Shown here one piece after another: positions 1 to 7,471 of a stretch of 9,422 bases of DNA. The notes beneath the pieces are model-generated. The model was not told the origin of the DNA, searched no databases, and was given only the letters and a program-made list of their open reading frames with translations. The stretch's first letter is position 1. Every line of letters starts with the position of its first letter. The stretch spans positions 1 through 9,422 of the forward strand of contig DASWHX010000062.1 of the NCBI GenBank assembly GCA_036397995.1, given 5' to 3'. This DNA comes from DASWHX01 sp036397995 (GTDB lineage: Bacteria > Bacteroidota > Bacteroidia > Cytophagales > Cyclobacteriaceae). The translations under genes were made by a program, and so were the position numbers.

Positions 1-134
1 TCCAATTCTTTTTTAAATTCTTCTTTAATTGATCCTGAATCGGAGACAAACACTTCATATCCCGTGGCTATCGCCAATATTGCGGCCCCAACACCACTTT
101 CTCCAGCACCCAATATGGTTATCTTCTTTGCCAT
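1..134 (-). CDS. murD: UDP-N-acetylmuramoylalanine--D-glutamate ligase MurD, N-terminal fragment (cut by window edge)
   Basis: Only the first 44 codons are inside the window; the gene continues past position 1. The visible protein begins MAKKITILGAGESGVGAA, a beta-strand followed by a glycine-rich turn (GAGESG), which is the N-terminal UDP-binding Rossmann-like fold of Mur ligases. MurD adds D-glutamate to UDP-MurNAc-L-Ala in the cytoplasm. The identification rests on this motif together with the position directly after mraY, where murD sits in most dcw clusters. The ATG shares its A with the mraY stop (TAATG, 1-nt overlap), which points to translational coupling and fixes the start. Confidence 0.85.
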   Translation of the reverse strand, partial: MAKKITILGAGESGVGAAILAIATGYEVFVSDSGSIKEEFKKEL

Positions 135-1354
135 TATCTTAATTTCAATGTTGCCAGGCTCATGATTGCCAGAAGTATCCCCACAATCCAGAACCTGGTC
201 ACTATTTTCGGTTCCGGTATATTTTTCTTTTGATAATGATGATGCAATGGTGACATCAGGAATACTCTTCGCCCTTCCCCATATTTCTTCTTTGTGTATT
301 TAAACCAGAAAACCTGGATCACCACTGATAGATTTTCTATTAAAAAGATTCCACACAACAAGGGAATCAGGAGTTCTTTGCGAATCGTGAGGGCGAGGAC
401 TGCAATGATTCCGCCCAGACTTAAACTGCCTGTATCTCCCATGAAGACCTGTGCCGGGAATGCGTTGTACCATAAGAATCCAATGCAGGCTCCTACCAGT
501 GCAGCACAGAAAATTACCAACTCACCTGTATTGGGGATGTACATTATATTCAGGTAAGAACTGAAATCAAAGCGGCCTGAAACATAGGCGAGTGCTGCAA
601 GGGTAACGGCAATTATTGCCGTAGTTCCCGCAGCCAGACCATCAAGCCCGTCGGTTATATTGGCACCATTTGAAACGGCAGTCACTATAAAGATTACCAC
701 CAGAACATAAAAAATCCAGGTAAAGTCTTTTCCTAAAAAGGAAACAAGGATTTCATAATCAAGTTCATTGTCTTTAAGAAATGGGATGGTTGTCTTGGTG
801 GATTTTACATCCACAAATTCAGGTAGCGTTTCTTCAACATTCTGACTTTGAACAACCACTTGTTTTTCTTTGAACTCTCTTACAACCACATTATCATTAA
901 AATAGAGCGTCAGGCCAACAATAAGTCCAAGACCAATTTGCCCGATAATCTTAAATCTGCCAGCCAGGCCTTCCTTGTTTTTCTTAAATATTTTTATGTA
1001 ATCATCAAGGAATCCGATTGCTCCCATCCATAAGGTGGAAATCAGTAGTAACAAGACATAAACATTATCCAGTTTGGCAAATAACAAAGTTGGAATGAGG
1101 ATAGCGGCGATAATAATAATGCCGCCCATAGTGGGAGTTCCCCTTTTATTAATTTCTCCTTCAAGACCAAGGTCGCGAACAGATTCACTAACCTGCTTTT
1201 TCCGAAGAATCTCAATAAGCTGTTTTCCGAAAAATACAGTTATCAGTAATGAAACAATTACCGCTCCTCCGGACCGGAATGAAATGTATTTGAATACACC
1301 GGCTCCGAGGAGATCAAAATTCTTATCCAAATAATCAAACAGGTAGTAGAGCAT
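134..1354 (-). CDS. mraY: phospho-N-acetylmuramoyl-pentapeptide-transferase MraY
   Basis: This integral membrane enzyme transfers phospho-MurNAc-pentapeptide from UDP to undecaprenyl phosphate, giving lipid I. The 406-residue protein has many hydrophobic segments and the family's signature motifs: the Asp pair in GFLDDYIKIF (D117-D118), NITDGLDGLA (232-241), MGDTGS (305-310) and the histidine cluster SPLHHHY (368-374). It is longer than the 360-residue E. coli enzyme. The extra length lies mostly between about residues 155 and 205, a polar stretch with charged residues between hydrophobic segments, probably an external loop. The start ATG overlaps the murE stop by 1 nt (TAATG), and the stop overlaps murD in the same way. 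No murF lies between murE and mraY. Confidence 0.97.
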   Translation of the reverse strand: MLYYLFDYLDKNFDLLGAGVFKYISFRSGGAVIVSLLITVFFGKQLIEILRKKQVSESVRDLGLEGEINKRGTPTMGGIIIIAAILIPTLLFAKLDNVYVLLLLISTLWMGAIGFLDDYIKIFKKNKEGLAGRFKIIGQIGLGLIVGLTLYFNDNVVVREFKEKQVVVQSQNVEETLPEFVDVKSTKTTIPFLKDNELDYEILVSFLGKDFTWIFYVLVVIFIVTAVSNGANITDGLDGLAAGTTAIIAVTLAALAYVSGRFDFSSYLNIMYIPNTGELVIFCAALVGACIGFLWYNAFPAQVFMGDTGSLSLGGIIAVLALTIRKELLIPLLCGIFLIENLSVVIQVFWFKYTKKKYGEGRRVFLMSPLHHHYQKKNIPEPKIVTRFWIVGILLAIMSLATLKLR

Positions 1355-2817
1355 TACTTCTTAAACATGTTTAAAATTCTATGAACCACTTCTATATCAT
1401 CAAATGGGTATTTTACGCCCTTTATTTCCTGGTATTTTTCATGGCCTTTTCCGGCAACCAATATGATGTCACCTTCCTCGGCAAGCAGGCATGCGGTTTT
1501 AATCGCATCTTCCCGCTTAGGCAGAACAATTGTTTTCTTTTTCCTGGCTCCTGTAATTCCTTCGCGCATATCTTTGATAATCTCATTGTGATCTTCATCT
1601 CTCGGATTATCAGATGTAAAAATTACGGTTGTTGAGAGATCGCATGCAATTGCCGCCATGATTGGTCTTTTGGCTTTGTCACGATTGCCGCCACATCCTA
1701 TTACTGTAATTAATTTTTCTTTGCCACTTCTGAAAGAATTAATTGTGGTAAGAACATTTTGCAATGCATCCGGCGTATGGGCATAATCGACAATGGCAGT
1801 GATATTCGAAGTATTGGCCACCTGCTCAAAACGTCCCGGGGCCGGATTCACGTCTGATAAGTGTTTCAGCACCTCATCATTTTCTTCACCCAAAAGAATT
1901 GCAGCGCTGTAAGCGGCAAGTAGATTATACGCATTGAAATCCCCCATGAGTTTGAACCAGACATCTTTGCCGCCTATCTCAAGTTCAAGCCCGCGCAGGG
2001 AGTTGCTCTTAATCTTTGCCTTGTACTCGCTTTTGTTTTTTAGGGAATAGGTGCCTTTCAGCGCCTTGGTATTCTGCAAAAGTACCGGTCCTCGTTTATC
2101 ATCTACATTAACCAGGGCGAATGCTGAAGACGGAAGTTTATCAAATAACTTTTTCTTTGCCTTTATGTAATCTTCAAATGTTTTGTGGTAGTCAAGGTGA
2201 TCATGTGAAACGTTCGAAAAAATTGCACCGGTGAACCTGAGTCCGGCAACACGTTGCTGAACAATTGCATGACTGCTCACTTCCATGAAACAATGAGTAC
2301 AGCCTTTTTGAACCATCTGATCAAGCAAAGCATTGATGATTAAGGCATCAGGCGTAGTATGTGTGGTTGGGATAATTTCATCATTGATTCTATTTCCCAC
2401 AGTTGAGATTAATCCGACATCATAACCTAATTTTCTGAACAATTGAAAAAGTATGGAAACAATAGTAGTTTTACCATTAGTGCCGGTTACCGCCACTACG
2501 ATCAATTTCCCGCTTGGATTTCCGTAATAATTTGAGGAAATTATTGATAAAGCCAGCGGGCTATCCTTTACAGAAACATATGTAATTTCTTCATTTAATT
2601 TTTTGGGGTAAGATTCACAAACGATGGCTACCGCGCCATTCTTAATTGCCTGCTCAATAAACTTATGACCATCAACCTGAATTCCTTTTATGGCAACAAA
2701 CAGATCACCCTTGCGAATGCTTTGTGAATTGAAGTTCACTTCCAGAATTTCCGTTTCCAACTTTCCGGTTATAGAAGTTATTTCCACTTTTTTCAATATG
2801 TCTTTCAATACGGGCAT
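1354..2817 (-). CDS. murE: UDP-N-acetylmuramoyl-tripeptide synthetase MurE (probable meso-diaminopimelate-adding)
   Basis: MurE is the cytoplasmic ATP-dependent ligase that adds the third amino acid to UDP-MurNAc-L-Ala-D-Glu. Counted from the GTG at 2820, the ATP loop GTNGKTT is at 113-119 and the Mur-ligase lysine expected to be carbamylated is in AKKKLF (K222). DNPRDED is at 404-410; DNPR is the motif linked to meso-diaminopimelate specificity, so mDAP is the likely substrate. Two starts are possible. GTG at 2820 gives 488 aa and a 4-nt overlap with ftsI. ATG at 2817 gives 487 aa and a TGATG 1-nt overlap. I chose the ATG because the mraY and murD junctions use the same 1-nt pattern. The N-terminal domain, central ATPase and C-terminal ligase domain are all present, so the gene looks intact. 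Confidence 0.96.
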   Translation of the reverse strand: MPVLKDILKKVEITSITGKLETEILEVNFNSQSIRKGDLFVAIKGIQVDGHKFIEQAIKNGAVAIVCESYPKKLNEEITYVSVKDSPLALSIISSNYYGNPSGKLIVVAVTGTNGKTTIVSILFQLFRKLGYDVGLISTVGNRINDEIIPTTHTTPDALIINALLDQMVQKGCTHCFMEVSSHAIVQQRVAGLRFTGAIFSNVSHDHLDYHKTFEDYIKAKKKLFDKLPSSAFALVNVDDKRGPVLLQNTKALKGTYSLKNKSEYKAKIKSNSLRGLELEIGGKDVWFKLMGDFNAYNLLAAYSAAILLGEENDEVLKHLSDVNPAPGRFEQVANTSNITAIVDYAHTPDALQNVLTTINSFRSGKEKLITVIGCGGNRDKAKRPIMAAIACDLSTTVIFTSDNPRDEDHNEIIKDMREGITGARKKKTIVLPKREDAIKTACLLAEEGDIILVAGKGHEKYQEIKGVKYPFDDIEVVHRILNMFKK

Positions 2818-4910
2818 CACGATCCGAGTGTTAATAGTATTTTATCTCCTTTAACAATTTTTTTCCCGGGAATTTCCGATTGTTTTGTTACTCTTCCCTT
2901 ACCCTTAAATTCCACCTGCATTCCTTTGTTCTCAAGAAGAAACAAAGCATCTCTCAAAGTCATTCCGGTTACATTGGGCACGAGAGCTTTCGTTACTTTA
3001 TCAGAGACCCAATCCACCGAGTTGGAATTTCTGGCTGCCCGCACCCATTCGTCATTGGTTTTGGCGTGATTGGAAATTCCCAATTCATTGCAAATCAGTT
3101 CAAGATCCGCTTTGTAGCCGGCCTGAATAACCGGAAACACGCCCAATTCAGCCCGATATTCTTTCGGAATTGGATCATGCATTTCAATCCGCGAAGCAAA
3201 AATTTTATCAGCAACTTCTTTAAATACCGGTGCGGCCACATTGCTTCCATATTGCCAGAATCCCTTTGGATTTTCTATTACTACGATGGCACTATATAAT
3301 GGTGCTTCGGCCGGAAAATAACCAACGAAGGAAGTCATATAGTTTCGGGAATGCCTTCCGTTCCTCAGAAGCTGAGCAGTTCCGGTTTTACCGGCAATCT
3401 GGTAATGTGAATTTTTAATATTGCTGGCTGTTCCTGAGTTCACAACTCCTTCCAGTAAAATTCTCAACTTATTTAATGTTTTATCCGAGCATATTTTTTT
3501 AACAAGGATTTCAGATTCAAATTTCTCTTTTACTTTATCCGCTTTTTGAATAGATTTTACAATAATGGGTTTTATCATGGTTCCATTATTTGCAACTGCA
3601 TTATATAAAGTTAAAGTGTGGATTGGTGTAAGCTCTAATCCATATCCGTGAGCCATCCAGGGAAGAGTAATTCCACTCCAATCCTTCGGCTCTTTCACAA
3701 CCGGCTTGCCTTCCCCTTCCATCTGAAAGCCGAGAGGCTCGGTAAGGTGCAATTGTTTCAGATATTCAAAGAATTTTGAAGGCTTTGAAGTAAAATATTT
3801 CTCCGCGAGTTTAGCCATGGCAATGTTGGAAGAAACTTCAAATGATTTTTGAATGCTTATGGTTCCAAATCCACCTTCTTCATGATCGCGGACAGTTTCG
3901 TTATAAATTTTATACGTTCCTTTTCCCGTTTGAATTGTGTCTTCCAGTTTAATATCAGTTTCTTCCAGTAATGCAATCATTGTGGCCAGCTTGAAAGTGG
4001 ACCCAGGTTCGCGCAATCCATGCCTGCCCATTGCATAATTATAGAGTTCAGCATATTTGCCATTCGCAGTTCTGCTCAGGTTCGACATCGCTTTGATTTC
4101 TCCTGTTTTCACTTCCATCACGATCAACGCTCCATAATCAGCATGGTGAGCGCTAAGAGACTTCAGCAGTGCTGCCTGGGCTACGTCCTGCAGGTTAACA
4201 TCAATGGTAGTTTCTATATCATACCCTTCGGATGGTCTCAGGGAATGAGCATCCGGAACGGGCTTCCAACTACCTCCGGAAATTTTTTGAAACAATGCTT
4301 CGCCATCTTTTCCGGCCAGATAATTATTAAAGCTGTATTCCAATCCCGCACCTTCATTATTTTCATTTATATAACCAATGGTTCTGTATGCCAGGTAAGA
4401 AAATGGCATAAATCTCTTATCTACTTTTTCAAAGATTACGCCACCATCCAGCCGGCCGTATCGGAAAACTGGCCATTCTTCCATTTTCTTTTTTTCCTGG
4501 TAATCGATTTCGTCCCGGGTCAGGAAAATATACTTTCGTCCCGTAACCCTGGCATTGGTTATTTCCCGTTTGTATTCTTGTGGAGATTTTTCTCTAAAGG
4601 TTCGTGCAAGTTTTAGGGCCAGCGAATCAATTTCTTTCTGGAACACTTCATTACTGGGCCTTGTGGGATCCATCGCCACCCGGTAATAAGGAACTGAGGT
4701 CGCTAATAAGCTTCCGTTGTCAGAGAAAATATTTCCACGCGTAGCCGATACTGTTTTGTATTGTAAGCTCACTTTTCTGGAGATTTCTGACCACTGTTCG
4801 CCTTCAACAAATTGCAGTATGATGATTCTGTATACCACCGCGAGTGCAAACATGAACATCACCAGGAAAGCAATGCGGGCGCGGATTAATATGGAACCTT
4901 TGATATTCAT
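2817..4910 (-). CDS. ftsI: penicillin-binding protein FtsI/PBP2-like transpeptidase with C-terminal PASTA domain
   Basis: This is a septal peptidoglycan transpeptidase of 697 residues anchored in the inner membrane. One transmembrane helix spans about residues 10-33 and is followed by the dimerisation/pedestal region (about 50-220). The transpeptidase domain has all three catalytic motifs: STFK (S304 nucleophile, K307), SSN (360-362) and KTGT (508-511). Residues from about 641 to the end (ALVPNVTGM onward) form a single PASTA domain. FtsI of E. coli lacks PASTA, while SpoVD- and PBP2x-type proteins have it, and such long PASTA-bearing FtsI proteins are usual in Bacteroidota. The ATG overlaps the FtsL-like stop by 4 nt (ATGA), and the stop overlaps murE. 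The product would work with FtsW and the FtsL-like protein in the divisome. Confidence 0.96.
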   Translation of the reverse strand: MNIKGSILIRARIAFLVMFMFALAVVYRIIILQFVEGEQWSEISRKVSLQYKTVSATRGNIFSDNGSLLATSVPYYRVAMDPTRPSNEVFQKEIDSLALKLARTFREKSPQEYKREITNARVTGRKYIFLTRDEIDYQEKKKMEEWPVFRYGRLDGGVIFEKVDKRFMPFSYLAYRTIGYINENNEGAGLEYSFNNYLAGKDGEALFQKISGGSWKPVPDAHSLRPSEGYDIETTIDVNLQDVAQAALLKSLSAHHADYGALIVMEVKTGEIKAMSNLSRTANGKYAELYNYAMGRHGLREPGSTFKLATMIALLEETDIKLEDTIQTGKGTYKIYNETVRDHEEGGFGTISIQKSFEVSSNIAMAKLAEKYFTSKPSKFFEYLKQLHLTEPLGFQMEGEGKPVVKEPKDWSGITLPWMAHGYGLELTPIHTLTLYNAVANNGTMIKPIIVKSIQKADKVKEKFESEILVKKICSDKTLNKLRILLEGVVNSGTASNIKNSHYQIAGKTGTAQLLRNGRHSRNYMTSFVGYFPAEAPLYSAIVVIENPKGFWQYGSNVAAPVFKEVADKIFASRIEMHDPIPKEYRAELGVFPVIQAGYKADLELICNELGISNHAKTNDEWVRAARNSNSVDWVSDKVTKALVPNVTGMTLRDALFLLENKGMQVEFKGKGRVTKQSEIPGKKIVKGDKILLTLGS

Positions 4911-5269
4911 TTTTTAAGCTCAATTTTATATGGAGGATTCTCACTTTCCACCAAACCCATTTTGGCCACACGTTTAGCAACCTCTGATTGCAGTCGTGCA
5001 TACATGTAGTCGGCTTTCAGCGTTGTGAAGTCGGCCCTCAAATCTTCCACTTCACCTTGCATCCGATCAATTTTCCGAACCATTCTTTCTGCCTGATGCC
5101 CATTCCAGATATAAATGATGAGTAAGAAAGCGACAAAAAGAATTCTGGGCAGGTAGTTTACCGGTATTCCATCCTCAAACAGGTCATTCGCTTTAAGAAG
5201 ATTTTCCATTCTTCGGAACAAGCTCCTGGATTCTCCTTTTTGTTTATTGATTTTAAATTTGTTCTCCAC
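4907..5269 (-). CDS. ftsL: FtsL-like cell division protein (Bacteroidetes type)
   Basis: This is a small bitopic membrane protein of 120 residues. The N-terminus is cytoplasmic, charged and about 40 residues long. One transmembrane helix (about 45-58, ILFVAFLLIIYIWN) is followed by a heptad-rich, probably coiled-coil stretch (about 62-105). This is the architecture of FtsL, which with its partners activates FtsWI at the septum. Sequence identity to E. coli FtsL is not expected; the call rests on size, topology and position between rsmH and ftsI. The start is a GTG, 6 nt after the rsmH stop and with an in-frame stop just upstream, so no longer form exists. The next in-frame ATG (codon 21, position 5209) would remove half of the cytoplasmic tail and seems less likely. 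The stop overlaps ftsI by 4 nt. Confidence 0.88.
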   Translation of the reverse strand: MENKFKINKQKGESRSLFRRMENLLKANDLFEDGIPVNYLPRILFVAFLLIIYIWNGHQAERMVRKIDRMQGEVEDLRADFTTLKADYMYARLQSEVAKRVAKMGLVESENPPYKIELKK

Positions 5270-5275
5270 TTCTTT

Positions 5276-6193
5276 TCAATTTTTTTTCGCAACTCTTAAC
5301 TTTGCGCTGCGAGATCTTTTGTTTTCAATTAATTCCGTTTGTGATGGAACCAAGGGCTTTCGCGTTACCGGATTAAATGGCCGGATTATGTTACCATATA
5401 TATCTTTCTCCAACTCACCTCTAAAGTTTCCGCTTTGCATAAAGTTTTTTACCAATTTGTCTTCCAGGGAATGGTAGGAAATTACTACCAGACGACCGAT
5501 TTTTTTCAACACGCCGGATGATTGAATAAGCATTTCCTTCAGAGCGACCAGTTCATCATTTACTTCGATTCGGATTCCCTGAAAGATTTTTGCAAAAAAT
5601 TTAGATTCCCTGCCGCGGGGTGCAAATGCATTCAAAATAGTTTTTAATTCTTCAACAGTGCTTATCTTGTTTTTTATTCTCGCGGCGATAATGGATTTAG
5701 CAATCTGTCGCGCATTTTGTATTTCTCCATAAGATTTGAGAATGTTGATTAGTTTTTCCTCTGAATATTCATTGATTACTGTTAACGCGGATTTCTCCGC
5801 GTCCCGGTTCATACGCATATCCAATTCGGATTCAAAGCGGGTTGAGAATCCTCTTTCCGGTGTATCTATCTGGTGTGAAGAAACTCCAAGGTCAGCCAGT
5901 ATTCCGTCAACCTCAGTTACTTTATGCATTTTCAGGTATTGCGCGAAATACCTGAAGTTGGAATCTATAAAGGTAAAATTTTTTGATTGCATCGCCTTTG
6001 CATTTTCGCGGGCATCGGGATCCTGATCAAAGGCGAATAATTTTCCGGAAGTAAGCGTGGAGAGAATGGCGGCAGAATGTCCACCCCCGCCGAAGGTAAG
6101 GTCGACGAAAATTCCTGAGGGATTTACTTTCAGCCCCTCAAGGGTTTCATACAACATTACAGGGGTGTGGTATTTACTCATAGCAAAACCCAT
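5276..6193 (-). CDS. rsmH: 16S rRNA (cytosine(1402)-N(4))-methyltransferase RsmH (MraW)
   Basis: RsmH methylates N4 of C1402 in 16S rRNA, in the decoding centre, using S-adenosylmethionine. The 305-residue protein has the family landmarks in order: YHTPVM near the N-terminus, the SAM-binding loop DLTFGGGGHS (31-40), FDQDPDA, ADLGVSSHQID (100-110), EVNDEL (210-215), SYHSLEDK (239-246) and the basic tail RSRSAKLR. Length matches the family. Two ATGs compete: 6193 (MGFAMSKYH) and 6181 (MSKYHTPVM, 301 aa). Neither has a clear ribosome binding site, and the shorter form starts closer to the usual position before YHTPV, so 6181 is a real alternative. The gene lies 32 nt after mraZ and 6 nt before the FtsL-like gene. 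Confidence 0.97.
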   Translation of the reverse strand: MGFAMSKYHTPVMLYETLEGLKVNPSGIFVDLTFGGGGHSAAILSTLTSGKLFAFDQDPDARENAKAMQSKNFTFIDSNFRYFAQYLKMHKVTEVDGILADLGVSSHQIDTPERGFSTRFESELDMRMNRDAEKSALTVINEYSEEKLINILKSYGEIQNARQIAKSIIAARIKNKISTVEELKTILNAFAPRGRESKFFAKIFQGIRIEVNDELVALKEMLIQSSGVLKKIGRLVVISYHSLEDKLVKNFMQSGNFRGELEKDIYGNIIRPFNPVTRKPLVPSQTELIENKRSRSAKLRVAKKN

Positions 6194-6225
6194 ATTCTAC
6201 TTATTTATTAATTAGCCCATATACA

Positions 6226-6669
6226 TTAGTCAGCCAAATATTTTTGCGCAAGCTCAGAAAACTTTGACTGGTCTTTTATCAGATATTCTTCGTAAAGTTT
6301 GGGGTTCCAGATTTCAACCCTGTTACCCATCCCTACTACAATTGCATGCTTTTCAATTTGGGCATGCCTCAGCATTGGCTTTGGAATCAGAAATCTCCCA
6401 TTGCCATCAAGTTCCGCCATTGAATTCCCCCTGAAAAAATTTCTTTGCAAAGTCCGGAATTCCTCATTGAATTCACTCAGTCCTGCTACTTTCGAAAAAA
6501 TCTTCTTGTATTCAACCAGGGGATAAAGAACGAGGCACGGCTCAAACCCTCGTCTGATGACTATCTCGTTTTCAGTTGCTTCAGGCAGACTTGATTTAAT
6601 CTTTGCTGGAAGAACCAAACGGCCCTTCGCGTCAAGCTTACACTCGTATTCGCTGGTAAAAAATGGCAT
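6226..6669 (-). CDS. mraZ: transcriptional regulator / division cluster protein MraZ
   Basis: MraZ is a DNA-binding protein of the SpoVT/AbrB-like fold that binds upstream of the dcw operon and controls it, including its own gene. The 147-residue protein shows the tandem duplication typical of the family, with one DxxGR loop in each half: DAKGRLVLP (13-21) and DGNGRFLIP (88-96). Length is normal. MPFFTSEYECKLD is the expected N-terminal context and supports the ATG at 6669. It is the first gene of the operon and is preceded by a row of repeated boxes that look like its own operator. Its stop overlaps an ATG (TAATG) that opens a dead-end 4-codon frame before rsmH. Confidence 0.96.
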   Translation of the reverse strand: MPFFTSEYECKLDAKGRLVLPAKIKSSLPEATENEIVIRRGFEPCLVLYPLVEYKKIFSKVAGLSEFNEEFRTLQRNFFRGNSMAELDGNGRFLIPKPMLRHAQIEKHAIVVGMGNRVEIWNPKLYEEYLIKDQSKFSELAQKYLAD

Positions 6670-6699
6670 TCCCGGGTATTATTAATAAGGTACCTGTCA

Positions 6700-6731
6700 C
6701 AAACTTGCATATTATTCATGACATTTTCAAC
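6700..6731 (-). promoter_or_regulatory. candidate Bacteroidota-type promoter of the dcw operon
   Basis: Read on the minus strand, GTTG (6731-6728) is followed after 20 nt by CAAGTTTG (6707-6700). The Bacteroidota consensus is a -33 TTTG and a -7 TAnnTTTG about 19-21 nt apart. The -7 match is 7 of 8 and the -33 match is 3 of 4. Transcription would begin near 6693, giving an untranslated leader of roughly 24 nt before the mraZ ATG. The -33 element overlaps the edge of the MraZ box array, so bound MraZ could block the polymerase. This was found by eye only. Confidence 0.5.
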
Positions 6732-6758
6732 CACTTTTAACCACTTTTCACCACTTTT
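6721..6758 (-). promoter_or_regulatory. MraZ operator: three identical AAAAGTGG boxes plus one degenerate box, 10-bp period
   Basis: On the minus strand the octamer AAAAGTGG occurs three times, at 6758-6751, 6748-6741 and 6738-6731, each exactly 10 bp from the next, about one helical turn. A fourth, weaker copy (GAAAATGT, 5 of 8 matches) sits in phase at 6728-6721. Arrays of short boxes at this spacing upstream of mraZ are the known operator form: TGGG repeats in E. coli and AAAGTG[G/T] repeats in Mollicutes. The array ends 51 nt before the mraZ start and touches the candidate -33 element, consistent with autorepression by a multimeric ring-shaped MraZ. Confidence 0.85.
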
Positions 6759-7006
6759 TTACATTATTGAGCACAATTTATTCTAAAAATGACCCAAAAT
6801 GGGCGTATTGCCAGGACAGGAACGCTTAATTGGGAAGATTACCGGAGTTGATCCCGGGTGTATAGTTTAGCTCCTTTTGGTCTCAAAATCTGCACTTTAT
6901 GCATGTGAAAAGGAAGCCTTCTTGGGAATTTCAGGATGCCTGGCATGTCAGAACACTAGAACACTTAAGGTAACGATATATTAATATACACTGGATTAGG
7001 TTGCTC
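6759..7006. other. non-coding stretch between the lipoprotein gene and the mraZ operator
   Basis: With the control region, about 340 nt separate the lipoprotein stop (7007) from the mraZ start (6669). I see no convincing gene here on either strand. Small structures are a perfect 12-bp AT palindrome TATATTAATATA (6977-6988), a tandem GAACACT pair 8 bp apart (6951-6957 and 6959-6965), the near-palindrome ATGCCTGGCAT (6936-6946) and the CCCA/TGGG inverted pair around AAA near 6793-6803. None makes a strong stem followed by a T tract on the minus strand, so I do not call a terminator for the upstream genes. Confidence 0.5.
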
Positions 7007-7471
7007 TTATACTTTCTCAAATTCAATATCTTTACTATACTCATATATAAATGGGAAGAAATAATTAAATGCCTTAGATACGGAGTTCCAAACATCAGTG
7101 TAATACCACGATTCCCATCCAGAGCCCTCAACATATCCTAATCTAATTTCTGACCTTACATATATAGTCTCGCTCCTAAAACTAACAATGAATTTATGAT
7201 GAATTTGAAAATCAGCTTCCTTTGAATTTGTTACCAACAAGAGTAGTTCTGAATCCCTACTTTCAAATGAAAACCCTTTTGATACCAGATGCCTTGAAAA
7301 ATCGTCAAAATTCTCCTGATCAGACTTCGAGGTATTAACTTTAATAACATTGTCTCCTTTAACAGGGTAATCATTACTGTCCAATTGATAAGTAAATTTG
7401 TAGGTACCACAAGCACTCAATAACATAATTAGAGGTACCAATTTCTTCACTAAATCTGACACTTTAATCAT
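7007..7471 (-). CDS. small putative lipoprotein of unknown function
   Basis: From the ATG at 7471 the protein is 154 residues long and begins with a lipoprotein signal: basic residues (K3, K9, K10), a hydrophobic core, and the lipobox LSAC with Cys21 as the lipidated residue. I do not recognise the mature part. It is a mixed, aromatic-rich sequence (WESWYYTDVW near 127-136) ending in a charged tail. No Asp/Glu-rich export signal follows the Cys, so a periplasm-facing location is the simpler guess. A longer in-frame start at 7543 would bury the signal behind 24 extra residues, so I reject it. The ATG lies inside the last codons of the broken BRO gene (8-nt overlap ATGATTAA), suggesting co-translation. 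Base composition is very AT-rich (13 G+C in the 60 bases from 7021). Confidence 0.7.
   Translation of the reverse strand: MIKVSDLVKKLVPLIMLLSACGTYKFTYQLDSNDYPVKGDNVIKVNTSKSDQENFDDFSRHLVSKGFSFESRDSELLLLVTNSKEADFQIHHKFIVSFRSETIYVRSEIRLGYVEGSGWESWYYTDVWNSVSKAFNYFFPFIYEYSKDIEFEKV

Noticed and set aside
2880..3418. Plus-strand open frames of 139 and 62 codons opposite the 3' half of ftsI
   Set aside because: They are antisense to a well-supported coding region, show no recognisable domain and have shadow-like composition.
4020..4616. 198-codon open frame on the plus strand
   Set aside because: It lies wholly opposite ftsI, whose catalytic motifs are intact; the translation (rich in Phe, Ile, His and Cys) looks like an antisense shadow.
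6977..6988. TATATTAATATA palindrome as operator or terminator
   Set aside because: A 12-bp all-AT palindrome in AT-rich DNA is expected by chance, and nothing nearby supports a function.
6931..7134. 67-codon minus-strand frame overlapping the lipoprotein 3' end
   Set aside because: It overlaps a better-supported gene out of frame and has no motif, signal or plausible initiation context.
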